A DNA stretch of 64,000 bases from Anaerolineaceae bacterium (lineage in GTDB: Bacteria > Chloroflexota > Anaerolineae > Anaerolineales > Villigracilaceae). Shown in pieces: positions 40,120 to 50,332 of the stretch. Below the pieces are notes generated by a model, which saw only the letters and a list, made by a program, of their open reading frames with translations, was not told where the DNA came from and did no database searches. The stretch spans positions 153,332 to 217,331 of the forward strand of contig WOUS01000008.1 in NCBI GenBank assembly GCA_009772985.1, read 5' to 3'. The translations under genes were made by a program, and so were the position numbers. Position 1 is the stretch's first letter, and every line of letters begins with the position of its first letter.

Positions 40120-41348
40120 CATGGCGCTGGTATTTCCGGCTGGAGTTCCGGCTCCGGCTTGACGAAGGAGGAGCCGATCCACATGCCCAGGCCGGGGATG
40201 GCGAAGAGCAGTCCGCCGACGAGGATGCCCGCCGTCAGCCTGCGCATGACTGCCCTCACCAGGCTGCGGATCAGTTCCACCAATCCAAGTGACAGGTACG
40301 GCGGGATGCGTGATGCCAGGAGGGTGATCCAGACCTGTTCGAACGTGAACGACATCAGGACCGCCGCGGCCGCCGCCAGCAGGCCGGTGATGAAGAACGG
40401 GATGCCCCACCAGCGCAGCCAGGATTTTGGCGTGCGCACGGCCAGCAGGGTGATTAATAGCAGGATGCCCAGCGGGACCTCCGGGCTGAGACGCAGGATC
40501 AGGTGCGCCGCCCGGAAGGCGCCAACCAGCCCGCCGGACGCGGAATTCTCACCCGACTCGGGCGTGAGCAGCACTTTCTCGTCGGGAATGGTCCCGGCGG
40601 TGTTTGCCAGCATGTTCTGGATATCCGGCTTCAATTCCTGCAATTTGTCTTCGGGCGGACTGCAGAAAATCTCCGGGGTCGAGCCGCCCTGCAAGGTGGT
40701 CGTCATTGCATCGGTTTCCGCTTCGCCGCAGGGCGGCTGGGCGCGGATGAGGCCCAGGAGCGCGTCCACGCCCGGCTGTCCGCTGATGCGGTTCTTGAGC
40801 GGGACCAGCGAAACAGTGACCGTGTCCTGCTGGCCGTTGAGATAGGCGAAGGTCTGGTCAATCAGGCTTTCCGCCATCATTTTCAGGTCATCGGGAGGCA
40901 GGAGGGTAGCGATGATCGTTTCCCAGTCGGCGGCGGTCAGACTCTGCATGAACGGCGGAGGTCCGCCCGCGCCCTCGCCGGTGTCCTGCGGGAGGAACTG
41001 GTCCACGCAGGGCTGGAGCAATTGTTTCTCGGCTTCGGTCGGCGTTTCTGCTCCCGGGGCCAGGATGTTGAAGCGTTCCTGTCCGAGTTTCTGGGCGGCG
41101 CAATCCTTGAACTCCGGGGTGATGTTCTCGCAAACGAACGGGTTTTCAGCGCACGGGTTGAAGGTCATGCTCACCGTCAGTTGTTCGGCGAGGATGCGCG
41201 GGATGCGCGCGTAGACCTGCTGCCCGGCCAGGGCGGATTTGTAGGTGCTGGCGCTCAACAGGCGGCTGTCAATGTTGTAGAGTACGATGGCGGCCAGCAT
41301 CGTTACAACAAAGAGGATGGAAAGGATCACAGCGAAGAATTTTCTCAT
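40119..41348 (-). CDS. Large membrane protein of unknown function
   Basis: The 409-residue protein has one N-terminal membrane helix, a soluble region of about 240 residues containing several cysteine pairs (PCAENPFVCENITPEFKDCAAQ; PPCGEAETD; IFCSPPEDK), and about four C-terminal helices. Paired cysteines suggest an extracytoplasmic domain with disulfides. I recognise no family. It lies upstream of the sigma operon but a terminator separates them. A role in the envelope is inference only. Confidence 0.55.
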   Translation of the reverse strand: MRKFFAVILSILFVVTMLAAIVLYNIDSRLLSASTYKSALAGQQVYARIPRILAEQLTVSMTFNPCAENPFVCENITPEFKDCAAQKLGQERFNILAPGAETPTEAEKQLLQPCVDQFLPQDTGEGAGGPPPFMQSLTAADWETIIATLLPPDDLKMMAESLIDQTFAYLNGQQDTVTVSLVPLKNRISGQPGVDALLGLIRAQPPCGEAETDAMTTTLQGGSTPEIFCSPPEDKLQELKPDIQNMLANTAGTIPDEKVLLTPESGENSASGGLVGAFRAAHLILRLSPEVPLGILLLITLLAVRTPKSWLRWWGIPFFITGLLAAAAAVLMSFTFEQVWITLLASRIPPYLSLGLVELIRSLVRAVMRRLTAGILVGGLLFAIPGLGMWIGSSFVKPEPELQPEIPAP

Positions 41349-41416
41349 AGCGGCTCACTTTCGCTCGTCAGGATACCGGGTTTTGCGCCATCCGGCAATC
41401 CCTTCTTGGGGGGGAA

Positions 41417-43399
41417 TCAGTCCTGCCCGCGGGCGATCTCGATGTAGTCCTGCGTGACGGTATTTTCCAGCGACCCGCCCAGCAGGCGGATGAGTTCGCT
41501 GGAGCAGGCGGCCTTTTGCTCGGCGTCGCGGCGGCTCCAGGTACGGCTCTTGATCTCCAGGAACCATCCCAGGTCGGGCGTCTCGACGCGGTCGAGGTTG
41601 ATGAAAAACTCCTCGTCTTTATAGCTCACCAGCCAGCGCAGGCGGTCCTTGTCCACTGCGATTTCCGAGGCCGGTTTGAAGTATTCGCGGTAGAAGCGCA
41701 GGCTGTTCGCCGCCGGGGCAAAGTAGCGGATGCGTGACAGAAGCACGTCGTGGCGGAACCCATCCTCGCGCGCCGGCCCGATGAGCGTCAGCCGGGAGCG
41801 CACGCCGAGGATGTTCCCTTTCTCGTCCACGCTTTCGTCCTCCCGGTAGCGCACGTAACCCTGGGCCGGGTCGGCGAACGCGAAGTAGATGTCGTGCTGG
41901 TGGTAATGTTTCTTGCGGACGATGGTGATGCCCGGCTTGCCGAGCGCCTTCTCGACCGCTGCCGGGTCGTCCATGCGCACCTTGACCTGCACCTCGAAGG
42001 ATTCCTCCTCCTCCGAGCCGCCCAGCGCCACCAGTTTCGAGAAGACTGACTGCTCCCGCTCGATGAGGAACGCGTCGATGCGGCGGGCGTACTCCTGCGC
42101 GGCGGCTACCAGTTCCTCCTCGTTCAGGGTCAGCAATTTCCTGCCCGTCATTAACCATTTTCCATTCACCATCACATCCGTCACGTCGCTGGCTTTCCCG
42201 GCGTAGACGATCTGGGCGTAGGCGTTGTCGGCGTCGCGGCGGAAGCGCGGCGAGTTGTGCAGCGGCGAGAGGTCCACCAGGATCAGGTCGGCGCGTTTGC
42301 CCGCTTCGAGCGAACCGGTGACCGGTCCGAGGTGGAGCGCACGCGCGCCGAGCCGCGTCCCCATGGCCAGCGCCTGCGGGGCCGGCAGGGCGGTCGGATT
42401 GCTGCTCACCGCTTTTGCCACGAACGCGGCCAGGCGGATCTCCTCGAACATGTCGAGATCGTTGTTGGAGGCCGGGCCGTCGGTGCCGATGCCGACGTTC
42501 AGCCCCGCGTCCAGCATTTTCTGGACGGGGGCGAAGCCGGAGGCCAGTTTCAGGTTCGAGGAGGGATTGTGCGCCACGCCCGCGTTGACGTGCAGCAGGG
42601 TGCGCATCTCGCCCTCGTCAATGTGGACGCAGTGCGCCGCCAGCACTTTGGCTTCGAGCAGTCCCTGCTTCTTGACGTAAGGCACCACCGGCATGCCGTT
42701 CTCGCGGCGCATGTTCTCCACTTCGAGGGCGGTCTCGGCGATGTGGGTGTGCAGCGGCACGTCGAACTCGGCGGCCAGTTGGGCGGTGGAGCGCAGGATT
42801 TCGGGCGTGCAGGTGTAGGGCGCGTGCGGCGCAACCGATGGGACGATGAGTTCGTGCCCCTTCCAGCGCTGGATGAAGTCGCGCGCCGCCGCCAGCGAAT
42901 CCTCGAAGGCCGGCGCGTCGGGCGCGGGGAATTTAAGCACCGTCTGCGAGCAGACGGCGCGCATCCCGGCTTCGGCGACCGCTTTCGCCACGTCTTCCTC
43001 GAAGAAGTACATGTCGGCGAAACAGGTCACGCCGGAGCGGATCATTTCGGCGCAGGCCAGTTGCGCGCCCAGCCGGACGAAATCGGGCGAGACGAACTCG
43101 CGTTCCACCGGCCACATGTAGCCTTGCAGCCACACGTCGAGACGCAGGTCGTCGGCCAGGCCGCGCATCAGCGTCATCGGGACGTGGGTGTGGGCGTTGA
43201 CCAGGCCGGGCATCAGCACCTTGCCGCCGCAATCCATCACTTGCGCCGCGGTGTACTCCTTGCGCACCTCGGCTTCGTCCCCCACGGCGGCGATGGAATT
43301 GCCGCGCACGGCCACCGCGCCCGGCTCGTACTGGCGCATCTCCTCGTCCATCGTCAGGACGAGGGCATTGACAAGCAAAAGGTCAACCTTTTTCGGCAT
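41417..43399 (-). CDS. Amidohydrolase (SAH/MTA deaminase-like) fused to a C-terminal CYTH domain
   Basis: The 660-residue protein has a complete amidohydrolase domain (about 1-455): metal-binding NAHTHVPM (about residue 68), HTHIAET, AAHCVHID and GTDGPASNNDLDMFEE, the pattern of S-adenosylhomocysteine/methylthioadenosine deaminases such as MtaD. From about residue 463 a CYTH-like domain follows, with EVQVKVRM (variant of the ExExK motif), a central LSRIRY strand, VSYKDEEFFINLDRVETPDLGWFLEIKSR and a C-terminal helix. CYTH enzymes are tunnel-fold triphosphatases or adenylate cyclases. A single start with AAGGAGAA and one continuous frame show a true fusion. The joint function is unknown. Confidence 0.82.
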   Translation of the reverse strand: MPKKVDLLLVNALVLTMDEEMRQYEPGAVAVRGNSIAAVGDEAEVRKEYTAAQVMDCGGKVLMPGLVNAHTHVPMTLMRGLADDLRLDVWLQGYMWPVEREFVSPDFVRLGAQLACAEMIRSGVTCFADMYFFEEDVAKAVAEAGMRAVCSQTVLKFPAPDAPAFEDSLAAARDFIQRWKGHELIVPSVAPHAPYTCTPEILRSTAQLAAEFDVPLHTHIAETALEVENMRRENGMPVVPYVKKQGLLEAKVLAAHCVHIDEGEMRTLLHVNAGVAHNPSSNLKLASGFAPVQKMLDAGLNVGIGTDGPASNNDLDMFEEIRLAAFVAKAVSSNPTALPAPQALAMGTRLGARALHLGPVTGSLEAGKRADLILVDLSPLHNSPRFRRDADNAYAQIVYAGKASDVTDVMVNGKWLMTGRKLLTLNEEELVAAAQEYARRIDAFLIEREQSVFSKLVALGGSEEEESFEVQVKVRMDDPAAVEKALGKPGITIVRKKHYHQHDIYFAFADPAQGYVRYREDESVDEKGNILGVRSRLTLIGPAREDGFRHDVLLSRIRYFAPAANSLRFYREYFKPASEIAVDKDRLRWLVSYKDEEFFINLDRVETPDLGWFLEIKSRTWSRRDAEQKAACSSELIRLLGGSLENTVTQDYIEIARGQD

Positions 43400-43454
43400 T
43401 CGTTCTCCTTGATAATTTTGCATCGAATTCCGCAAAAAAAATCTTGAATCAGGC

Positions 43455-43584
43455 GGTGGTCGAGTAGCCCTGAGGGTTGAGTAGCGAAGCGTATCGAAAC
43501 CCGAAGGGCGTATCGAGACCACCTTTATATCATTTTTTTCTGTTGGTCTCGATACGGCGGAAAAACACCGCCTACTCGACCAAC
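43455..43584. repeat. Two adjacent hairpins of the 'ggtcgagtag' repeat family
   Basis: The first hairpin has ends GGTGGTC (43455-43461) and GACCACC (43517-43523). The second has GTTGGTC (43542-43548) and GACCAAC (43578-43584), with GGCGG/CCGCC inside. Both contain GTCTCGATACG/CTACTCGAC variants. They lie in the gap between the amidohydrolase and the M14 peptidase gene. Confidence 0.75.
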
Positions 43585-43638
43585 GATGTGCTCTTATTGA
43601 AGCTATTTCGAATCATTCGTGTCATTCGATGCTTGATT

Positions 43639-44625
43639 TTACCGCTTCCAGTTCAGAAAGGCCTCCAGCACCTTCAGGTTCTGGGCGAAATCGGTGTCGC
43701 GGTGGTTGGTCAGTTCCAGGTCTACGGCGGCGATATTTTTGGACGAAGCCCAGTCTGCCAGGTTGCCGGTGTATTCGCAACCGGTATCCAGCGGCGGGTA
43801 GGGATAATTGCTCACGTCTGCCAGCGTCTGCGCCAGCCGGACCGAATACTTGTCCGGCGGAACGCCGCCGGGGAAGATGCCCAGCGCGGCGCTGTGGTAA
43901 CTGATGAGGGCGCTGATCTTGTGCTGCTGGATGAAGAGCATCAGCGCCACCGTCTCCGGCTCGGAGCCGGCGTACGCGCCCGCCGTGACCGGCAGGATGG
44001 TCCAGCAGCCGTCGTCGTCCCAGGTCGCCTTCCAGTTGGCCGGGAAGTTGCGGTTCAGGTCCACGCCGTGGTCATTGGTGCGGCCGGTTACGTCGTGGCC
44101 GCGCGCCTCGCCGTCGGGGTTCAGGCTGCGCAGGATGTAGAGCGTGACGTTCTCCGGCACGGCCTCCGGGTGGTCGCGCAGGTGGGCGATCAGTTCGTCG
44201 GCCAGGGCAATCGTGTTCCACTCGTTCCCGCCGTGGATGCCCGCCACGATCATGCGCCCGGTCGGGCCGTCGCCGAAGCGGTACACCTCCAGCGGCCGGC
44301 CGCTGACCGAGTAGCCGATGACCAGCGGGCCCTGCATCCAGGGCGGCGGCGTGGGCGTGTCGGTGACGTGGACGTAGGGCGTGATGGTTGGTTTGCGCGT
44401 CGGGCTGGGCGTGACGGTCGGTGTCGGCGGGCGGAGGGTGGGCGAGGGCGTGAGCGTGGGCAGTTCGACCAGCACGGCCGCGGTGGGCAGCGGCGCGGCC
44501 GCGGCGGCGAACGGCGTACGATCCCAGAACAGCACGAGGCCGGCTCCCGCCGCCAGGACGCAGGCCGCGTTGACCGCCCACAGGCCGATCACCCAGCCGC
44601 CCAGTTTCGATGTGCGCTTCGTCAT
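43639..44625 (-). CDS. M14-family zinc carboxypeptidase, membrane-anchored
   Basis: The 328-residue protein has an N-terminal membrane helix, a long Thr/Pro spacer (about 40-95) and an M14 domain. Zinc ligands are in IHGGNEW (about 131-135) and SYHSA (about 244), substrate-binding residues in GVDLNRNFP, and the catalytic Glu in VDLELTNH. It probably trims peptides, including cell-wall peptides, outside the membrane. The stop overlaps cinA by ATGA-type spacing, so the two are coupled. Confidence 0.85.
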   Translation of the reverse strand: MTKRTSKLGGWVIGLWAVNAACVLAAGAGLVLFWDRTPFAAAAAPLPTAAVLVELPTLTPSPTLRPPTPTVTPSPTRKPTITPYVHVTDTPTPPPWMQGPLVIGYSVSGRPLEVYRFGDGPTGRMIVAGIHGGNEWNTIALADELIAHLRDHPEAVPENVTLYILRSLNPDGEARGHDVTGRTNDHGVDLNRNFPANWKATWDDDGCWTILPVTAGAYAGSEPETVALMLFIQQHKISALISYHSAALGIFPGGVPPDKYSVRLAQTLADVSNYPYPPLDTGCEYTGNLADWASSKNIAAVDLELTNHRDTDFAQNLKVLEAFLNWKR

Positions 44626-45809
44626 CCCGCCTCCTGCCCGGCGCGGCGCAGGAAGTCGAGCGCCATGTTGGCCGCCCAGCGCGGGGCGTTGCCCGGATGC
44701 CCGCCATAGGTGAGCGTCCGTTCCGCTTTGCCCGAGGGCGTCAGGAGGACGACGGAAATCGTCTGACTCTCGTCCATTTGTTCGAGGCGGACGCCCAGCG
44801 CGGCGGAGGCTTTTTCGGACCGGCGCACCGCTTCCGTTTCTTCGGCCAGCGTCTCCGCCCGGACCGTGCGGCTGCTCCCGCCGCGCCAGGCCGCGTGCCC
44901 GCCCCGGCCGAGACGCGCCAGCAGCGCGCTGCCCATCCCGCTTTCGAGGCAGGCCAGGGTCCAGCCGCGCCGCGCCAGCATGTCGAGCGCCGCGCCCTCC
45001 AGCGTCTCCTCGTCTGCCCCGTAAATCGCCTCCCCCAGCCGGGCGCGGACGTCCGCCTCGACGGCGGCGATCATCGTCTGCGCTTCGGCTTCGCTGGCGG
45101 CTTTGGCCGCGATGCGGATGTCCACGATGCCGGAGTGGGCGGTCAGGCCGACGGTCGGGTTGGCGAGCGTTTCGAGGTCGCCGATCTTGTCGTCCACCAT
45201 TCCCTCGCCCAGTCCGCTGGCGTGCAGCGTGCGGACGAGGATGAGTTCGTGCAGGCCGAAGCGTTCTTGCAGGAAGGGGACGACCGCGCCGGCGAGCAGG
45301 GTCTCCATCTCGCGCGGCACGCCGGGGAGGGAAATAATGACTGCCCTCACCCCCGGCCCCTCTCCCAAAGAAGGGAGAGGGGGGAAGTCAACAATGAACG
45401 CCGGGGCGGTGCCGACCGGGTTTTCGATGACAATCGCGCCTCTGGGAATGTACGCCTGCCGCTTCTGGTTTTCGGTGGGGAGGCGGCCATAGCGGGCGAT
45501 GCGGGCGGTGATCTGCTCCCAGAGTTCGGGGTGGAATTCGAGCGGCGCCTCGCAGGCTTCGGCGATGGCCTGGCGGGTGGGATCGTCCACGGTCGGGCCA
45601 AGTCCGCCGGTGGTGATGACGATGTCGGCGCGCGCCGCGGCCTCGCGCACGGCTTCGGCAATGCGCGCGGTGTTGTCGCCCACGGTCTGGGCGCGGAACA
45701 AGTCCACGCCCAGGGCGCGCAGGGCGCGGGCGATGAAACGCGTGTTGGTGTCGGCGGTCTCGCCGAGCAGGAGTTCGGTCCCGATGGTGATAATTTCAGC
45801 GGTTGTCAT
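44622..45809 (-). CDS. cinA: CinA family protein (competence/damage-inducible, nicotinamide-nucleotide amidase)
   Basis: The 395-residue protein has the MoCF-like N-terminal domain (EIITIGTELLLGETADTNTRFIARALRALG, VITTGGLGPTVDDPTRQA) and the C-terminal NMN amidase domain (LARRGWTLACLESGMGSALLARL). It salvages NMN and hydrolyses ADP-ribose in characterised members. TATAAT at 45825-45820 lies 10 bases before the ATG. Between AFIVDF and AVIISLPGVPREM the protein has an extra PPLPSLGEGPGVR segment encoded by a palindromic element (45342-45385), not found in the family; the frame is preserved. Confidence 0.9.
   Translation of the reverse strand: MTTAEIITIGTELLLGETADTNTRFIARALRALGVDLFRAQTVGDNTARIAEAVREAAARADIVITTGGLGPTVDDPTRQAIAEACEAPLEFHPELWEQITARIARYGRLPTENQKRQAYIPRGAIVIENPVGTAPAFIVDFPPLPSLGEGPGVRAVIISLPGVPREMETLLAGAVVPFLQERFGLHELILVRTLHASGLGEGMVDDKIGDLETLANPTVGLTAHSGIVDIRIAAKAASEAEAQTMIAAVEADVRARLGEAIYGADEETLEGAALDMLARRGWTLACLESGMGSALLARLGRGGHAAWRGGSSRTVRAETLAEETEAVRRSEKASAALGVRLEQMDESQTISVVLLTPSGKAERTLTYGGHPGNAPRWAANMALDFLRRAGQEAG
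45342..45385. repeat. In-frame palindromic insert in cinA
   Basis: CCCTCTCCC / GGGAGAGGG form the stem, with CTCACCCCCGGCC beside it. About 44 bp encode the extra PPLPSLGEGPGVR in CinA. A closely similar element, in the other orientation relative to the coding strand, lies at 57593-57635 in the M20 peptidase gene. Confidence 0.8.
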
Positions 45810-45820
45810 GTTGGGGTGGA

Positions 45821-46972
45821 TTATACAACGTTGTACTCTTTTATAAGCCGTCCTTCTTCGAACCTCGCCAGGTCGAGCATGGAAACATCCACGGTGCGGG
45901 ACTTGCCGTCCAGGATGATCTCGGCCATCAGTTTGCCGGAGACCGGTCCGTGCATGAAGCCGTGGCCGGAGAAGCCGGTGACGATGGTAAACCCTTCGAC
46001 GGGCGTTGGGCCGTAAATCGGGTGCGCGTCGGGCGTGACCTCGTACAGGCCGGCCCAGTGCGAGGCCAGCCCGGCCTTTTCGAGCAGCGGCATGCGGGCG
46101 ATGGCGGCTTCCAGGTTGACCAGTTCGAAGGCCTCGTCCACATTCTGGTCGAAGCCGGTTTTTTCATTCGGGTTGGACATGCCGGTTAGAAGGCCCTGGC
46201 CCTCGCGGTGGAAGTAGAGCGATTGAGCGAAGTCAATCACGAACGGGAAATCGGCGGGAAGTTCGGGCAGGGGGGTGGTGGTCAACATCTGGCGGCGGAG
46301 CGGGGTGAGCGGAAGTGCGACCCCGGCCATCCGGGCGATGAGACCGGCCCACGGTCCGGCCGCGTTGACCACCGTTCGAGTCGCAACGGTTCCCTGGTTC
46401 GTCTCCACTCCTGTAACCTGCGAACCTTCAACCTTCAACCCGGTCACAGCCGCACCGGTCAGCGCCCGGACTCCCATCCGCTGCGCCGCGCCGATGTAGC
46501 CCATGACCACGCTATTGGGGTCCACCAGGCCGTCGGCGGGGTTGAAGGTGCCAGCCAGGGCGTCGTCGAAGCGCATGAGCGGCAGGCGGCGGCGGACTTC
46601 GTCGCCGGTCAGCCACTCGGTCTGCACGCCGAGGCGGCGCTGGAGTTCCACGTTGCGGCGGAAGTTTTCCACGTCATCCGGTTTGGTCAGGGCAAAGAGA
46701 TAGCCGCATTTTCGATAACCGATTTCCTGGCCGGTCTCTTCTTTGAAACGTTCGAGCATGGGCAGGCTCTTCAGCGACAGGCGGACGTTGATCTCGGTCG
46801 AGAATTGATAACGCACGCCGCCGGCGCAGCGGCCGGTGGCGCCCTGGCCGAAAAATTCTTCCTTTTCGAGCAGGAGGATATTTTTCTGTCCGCGGGCGGC
46901 CAGATGGTAGGCGGCGCTTGCGCCCATCACTCCGCCGCCGATGATCACGATGTCAGCAGTTTTTGGAAACAT
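45821..46972 (-). CDS. FAD-dependent oxidoreductase (DAO family)
   Basis: The 383-residue protein has an N-terminal FAD-binding Rossmann motif DIVIIGGGVMGASAAYHLA, a central GRCAGGVRYQF segment and the late FAD motif GFSGHGFMHGP, as in sarcosine oxidase beta/glycine oxidase-like members of the DAO family. It oxidises an amine or amino acid; the substrate is unknown. It is a soluble enzyme. The cinA promoter -10 box overlaps its final codons. Confidence 0.85.
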   Translation of the reverse strand: MFPKTADIVIIGGGVMGASAAYHLAARGQKNILLLEKEEFFGQGATGRCAGGVRYQFSTEINVRLSLKSLPMLERFKEETGQEIGYRKCGYLFALTKPDDVENFRRNVELQRRLGVQTEWLTGDEVRRRLPLMRFDDALAGTFNPADGLVDPNSVVMGYIGAAQRMGVRALTGAAVTGLKVEGSQVTGVETNQGTVATRTVVNAAGPWAGLIARMAGVALPLTPLRRQMLTTTPLPELPADFPFVIDFAQSLYFHREGQGLLTGMSNPNEKTGFDQNVDEAFELVNLEAAIARMPLLEKAGLASHWAGLYEVTPDAHPIYGPTPVEGFTIVTGFSGHGFMHGPVSGKLMAEIILDGKSRTVDVSMLDLARFEEGRLIKEYNVV

Positions 46973-47026
46973 GGATTGCCGTCTCGCTCCGTGGTCTGTG
47001 TTTGGGGTATTTTACTCCACTTGGAA

Positions 47027-47057
47027 GAAGCCCGTTTTCTGGTTGAAAACGGGCTTC
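47027..47057 (-). terminator. Terminator-like hairpin after livF
   Basis: GAAGCCCGTTTT (47027-47038) pairs with AAAACGGGCTTC (47046-47057). On the minus strand it follows livF by about 30 bases. The T-run is weak after the stem. Confidence 0.6.
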
Positions 47058-47088
47058 TTGCAAAGGTTTCCAATTCCGGGCGGGCGTT

Positions 47089-47802
47089 CTATTCCACGCC
47101 CAGATAGGCTTTCTGGACCTTTTCGTTCTTTTTGAGCGCCTCGCCGGTATCGTGCATGACGATGTCGCCGGTTTCGAGCACGTAGCCGCGGTTGGCGACC
47201 GAGAGGGCCATGAGGGCATTCTGCTCGACGAGCAGGAGGGTGGTGCCTTCTTTGTTGATGCGCACAATTGTGTCGAAGATGGCTTCGACCAGCACCGGCG
47301 CCAGACCCATGGACGGCTCGTCCATCAGGAGCAGGCGCGGCCGGGTCATCAGGGCGCGGGCGGTGGCCAGCATTTGCTGTTCGCCGCCGGAGAGCGTCCC
47401 GCCGACCTGTTTGCGGCGCTCTTTCAGGCGCGGCAGCAATTCGAAGACCCACTCCAGATCCTCGGCGATTTTCTTCTTGTCTTTCCGGATGTACGCGCCC
47501 ATCTCCAGGTTTTCCATCACGGTCATGCGGGCAAAAATGCGCCGGCCTTCGGGGACCATGGCGATGCCTTTGTGGACGATTTGGTGAGGCTTGCGCTTTC
47601 CAAGATCCTCGCCCTCGAAAATGATATTCCCTTCGCGAGGTTTGAGCGCCCCGCTGATGGTGCGCAGGGTGGTCGTCTTGCCGGCGCCGTTGCCGCCGAT
47701 CAGGGAGACGATCTCGCCTTGCTCGACTTTGAGCGAAACGCCTTTCAGGGCGTGGATGTTACCGTAATACGTGTGGATGTTGTTAACTTCAAGCATCGGC
47801 AT
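47089..47802 (-). CDS. livF: Branched-chain amino-acid ABC transporter ATP-binding protein LivF
   Basis: The 237-residue ATPase has Walker A GGNGAGKTTTL, the signature LSGGEQQMLAT and Walker B LLLMDEPSMGL. The LivF type is indicated by length and by its place as last gene after livG. With LivG it powers import of branched-chain amino acids or other amphipathic amino acids or amides. The gene starts 12 bases after livG. Confidence 0.95.
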   Translation of the reverse strand: MPMLEVNNIHTYYGNIHALKGVSLKVEQGEIVSLIGGNGAGKTTTLRTISGALKPREGNIIFEGEDLGKRKPHQIVHKGIAMVPEGRRIFARMTVMENLEMGAYIRKDKKKIAEDLEWVFELLPRLKERRKQVGGTLSGGEQQMLATARALMTRPRLLLMDEPSMGLAPVLVEAIFDTIVRINKEGTTLLLVEQNALMALSVANRGYVLETGDIVMHDTGEALKKNEKVQKAYLGVE

Positions 47803-47814
47803 AGGAGCCTCCGG

Positions 47815-48615
47815 TTAGCCTTTCGCCTTCGCTTCGCCGAGGCCGCTGGCGGCGCCGCGGCCCAGGTAGGCCTCGATCACATGTTCGTTGCGCTGGATTT
47901 CGGCGGGCGTGCCTTCTGCGATTTTCTGGCCAAAGTCGAGCACCGAGATTTTTTCCGAGATGCTCATCACAACGCGCATCTGATGTTCGATGATCAGGAT
48001 GGTGATGCCCAATACGTCGCGCAGGCGGCGGATGAAGTGGACCATCTCCTGGGTCTCGCTGGGGTTCATCCCGGCGGTCGGTTCGTCGAGCAGGAGCAGG
48101 TGCGGTTTGTTGGCCATGGCGCGGGCGATCTCCAGGCGGCGCTGTTCGCCGTAGGGGAGGTTCTTGGCGAGCATATCGCCGCGGCCTTTCAGGGCCACGA
48201 ATTCGAGCAGCCGTTTGGCTTCTGCCAGGGCCTCCGCCTCCTCGTTCATCGTGCGCTTATCGCGAAAGATCGCGCCGAACAGCCAGGACTTGAGGTGGGG
48301 GTGCATGCCGATCAGGATGTTTTCCACGGCGGTCATGTTCTTGAAAAGGCGGATATTCTGATAGGTGCGCGAGACGCCCAGATGCGCCACGCGGTCGGGA
48401 GAGAGACCGGTGATGTTTCGTCCGTTGAGCAGGATCTCGCCTTCCTCGGGTGTGTAGAAGCCGGTGACGCAATTGAAGAAGGTGGTCTTCCCGGCGCCGT
48501 TCGGTCCGATGATGCTCTGAATGGCTCCCTTTTTCAGTTCGATGTCAACTTTTCCGAGAGCCTCGAGACCGCCAAAACGTTTGGTGACCTTTTTTGAAAC
48601 CAGGACGTTTTCCAT
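47815..48615 (-). CDS. livG: Branched-chain amino-acid ABC transporter ATP-binding protein LivG
   Basis: The 266-residue ATPase has Walker A GPNGAGKTTFFN, the LPYGEQRRLEIARAM variant of the signature motif and Walker B LLLLDEPTAGMNPSE. The YGEQRR form is typical of LivG. It partners LivF under the LivHM membrane domain. It lies 12 bases from livM and in the same operon. Confidence 0.95.
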   Translation of the reverse strand: MENVLVSKKVTKRFGGLEALGKVDIELKKGAIQSIIGPNGAGKTTFFNCVTGFYTPEEGEILLNGRNITGLSPDRVAHLGVSRTYQNIRLFKNMTAVENILIGMHPHLKSWLFGAIFRDKRTMNEEAEALAEAKRLLEFVALKGRGDMLAKNLPYGEQRRLEIARAMANKPHLLLLDEPTAGMNPSETQEMVHFIRRLRDVLGITILIIEHQMRVVMSISEKISVLDFGQKIAEGTPAEIQRNEHVIEAYLGRGAASGLGEAKAKG

Positions 48616-48627
48616 GTGCCTCTTCTC

Positions 48628-50319
<1,692 letters not shown>

Positions 50320-50332
50320 GATACCTTCCTCC

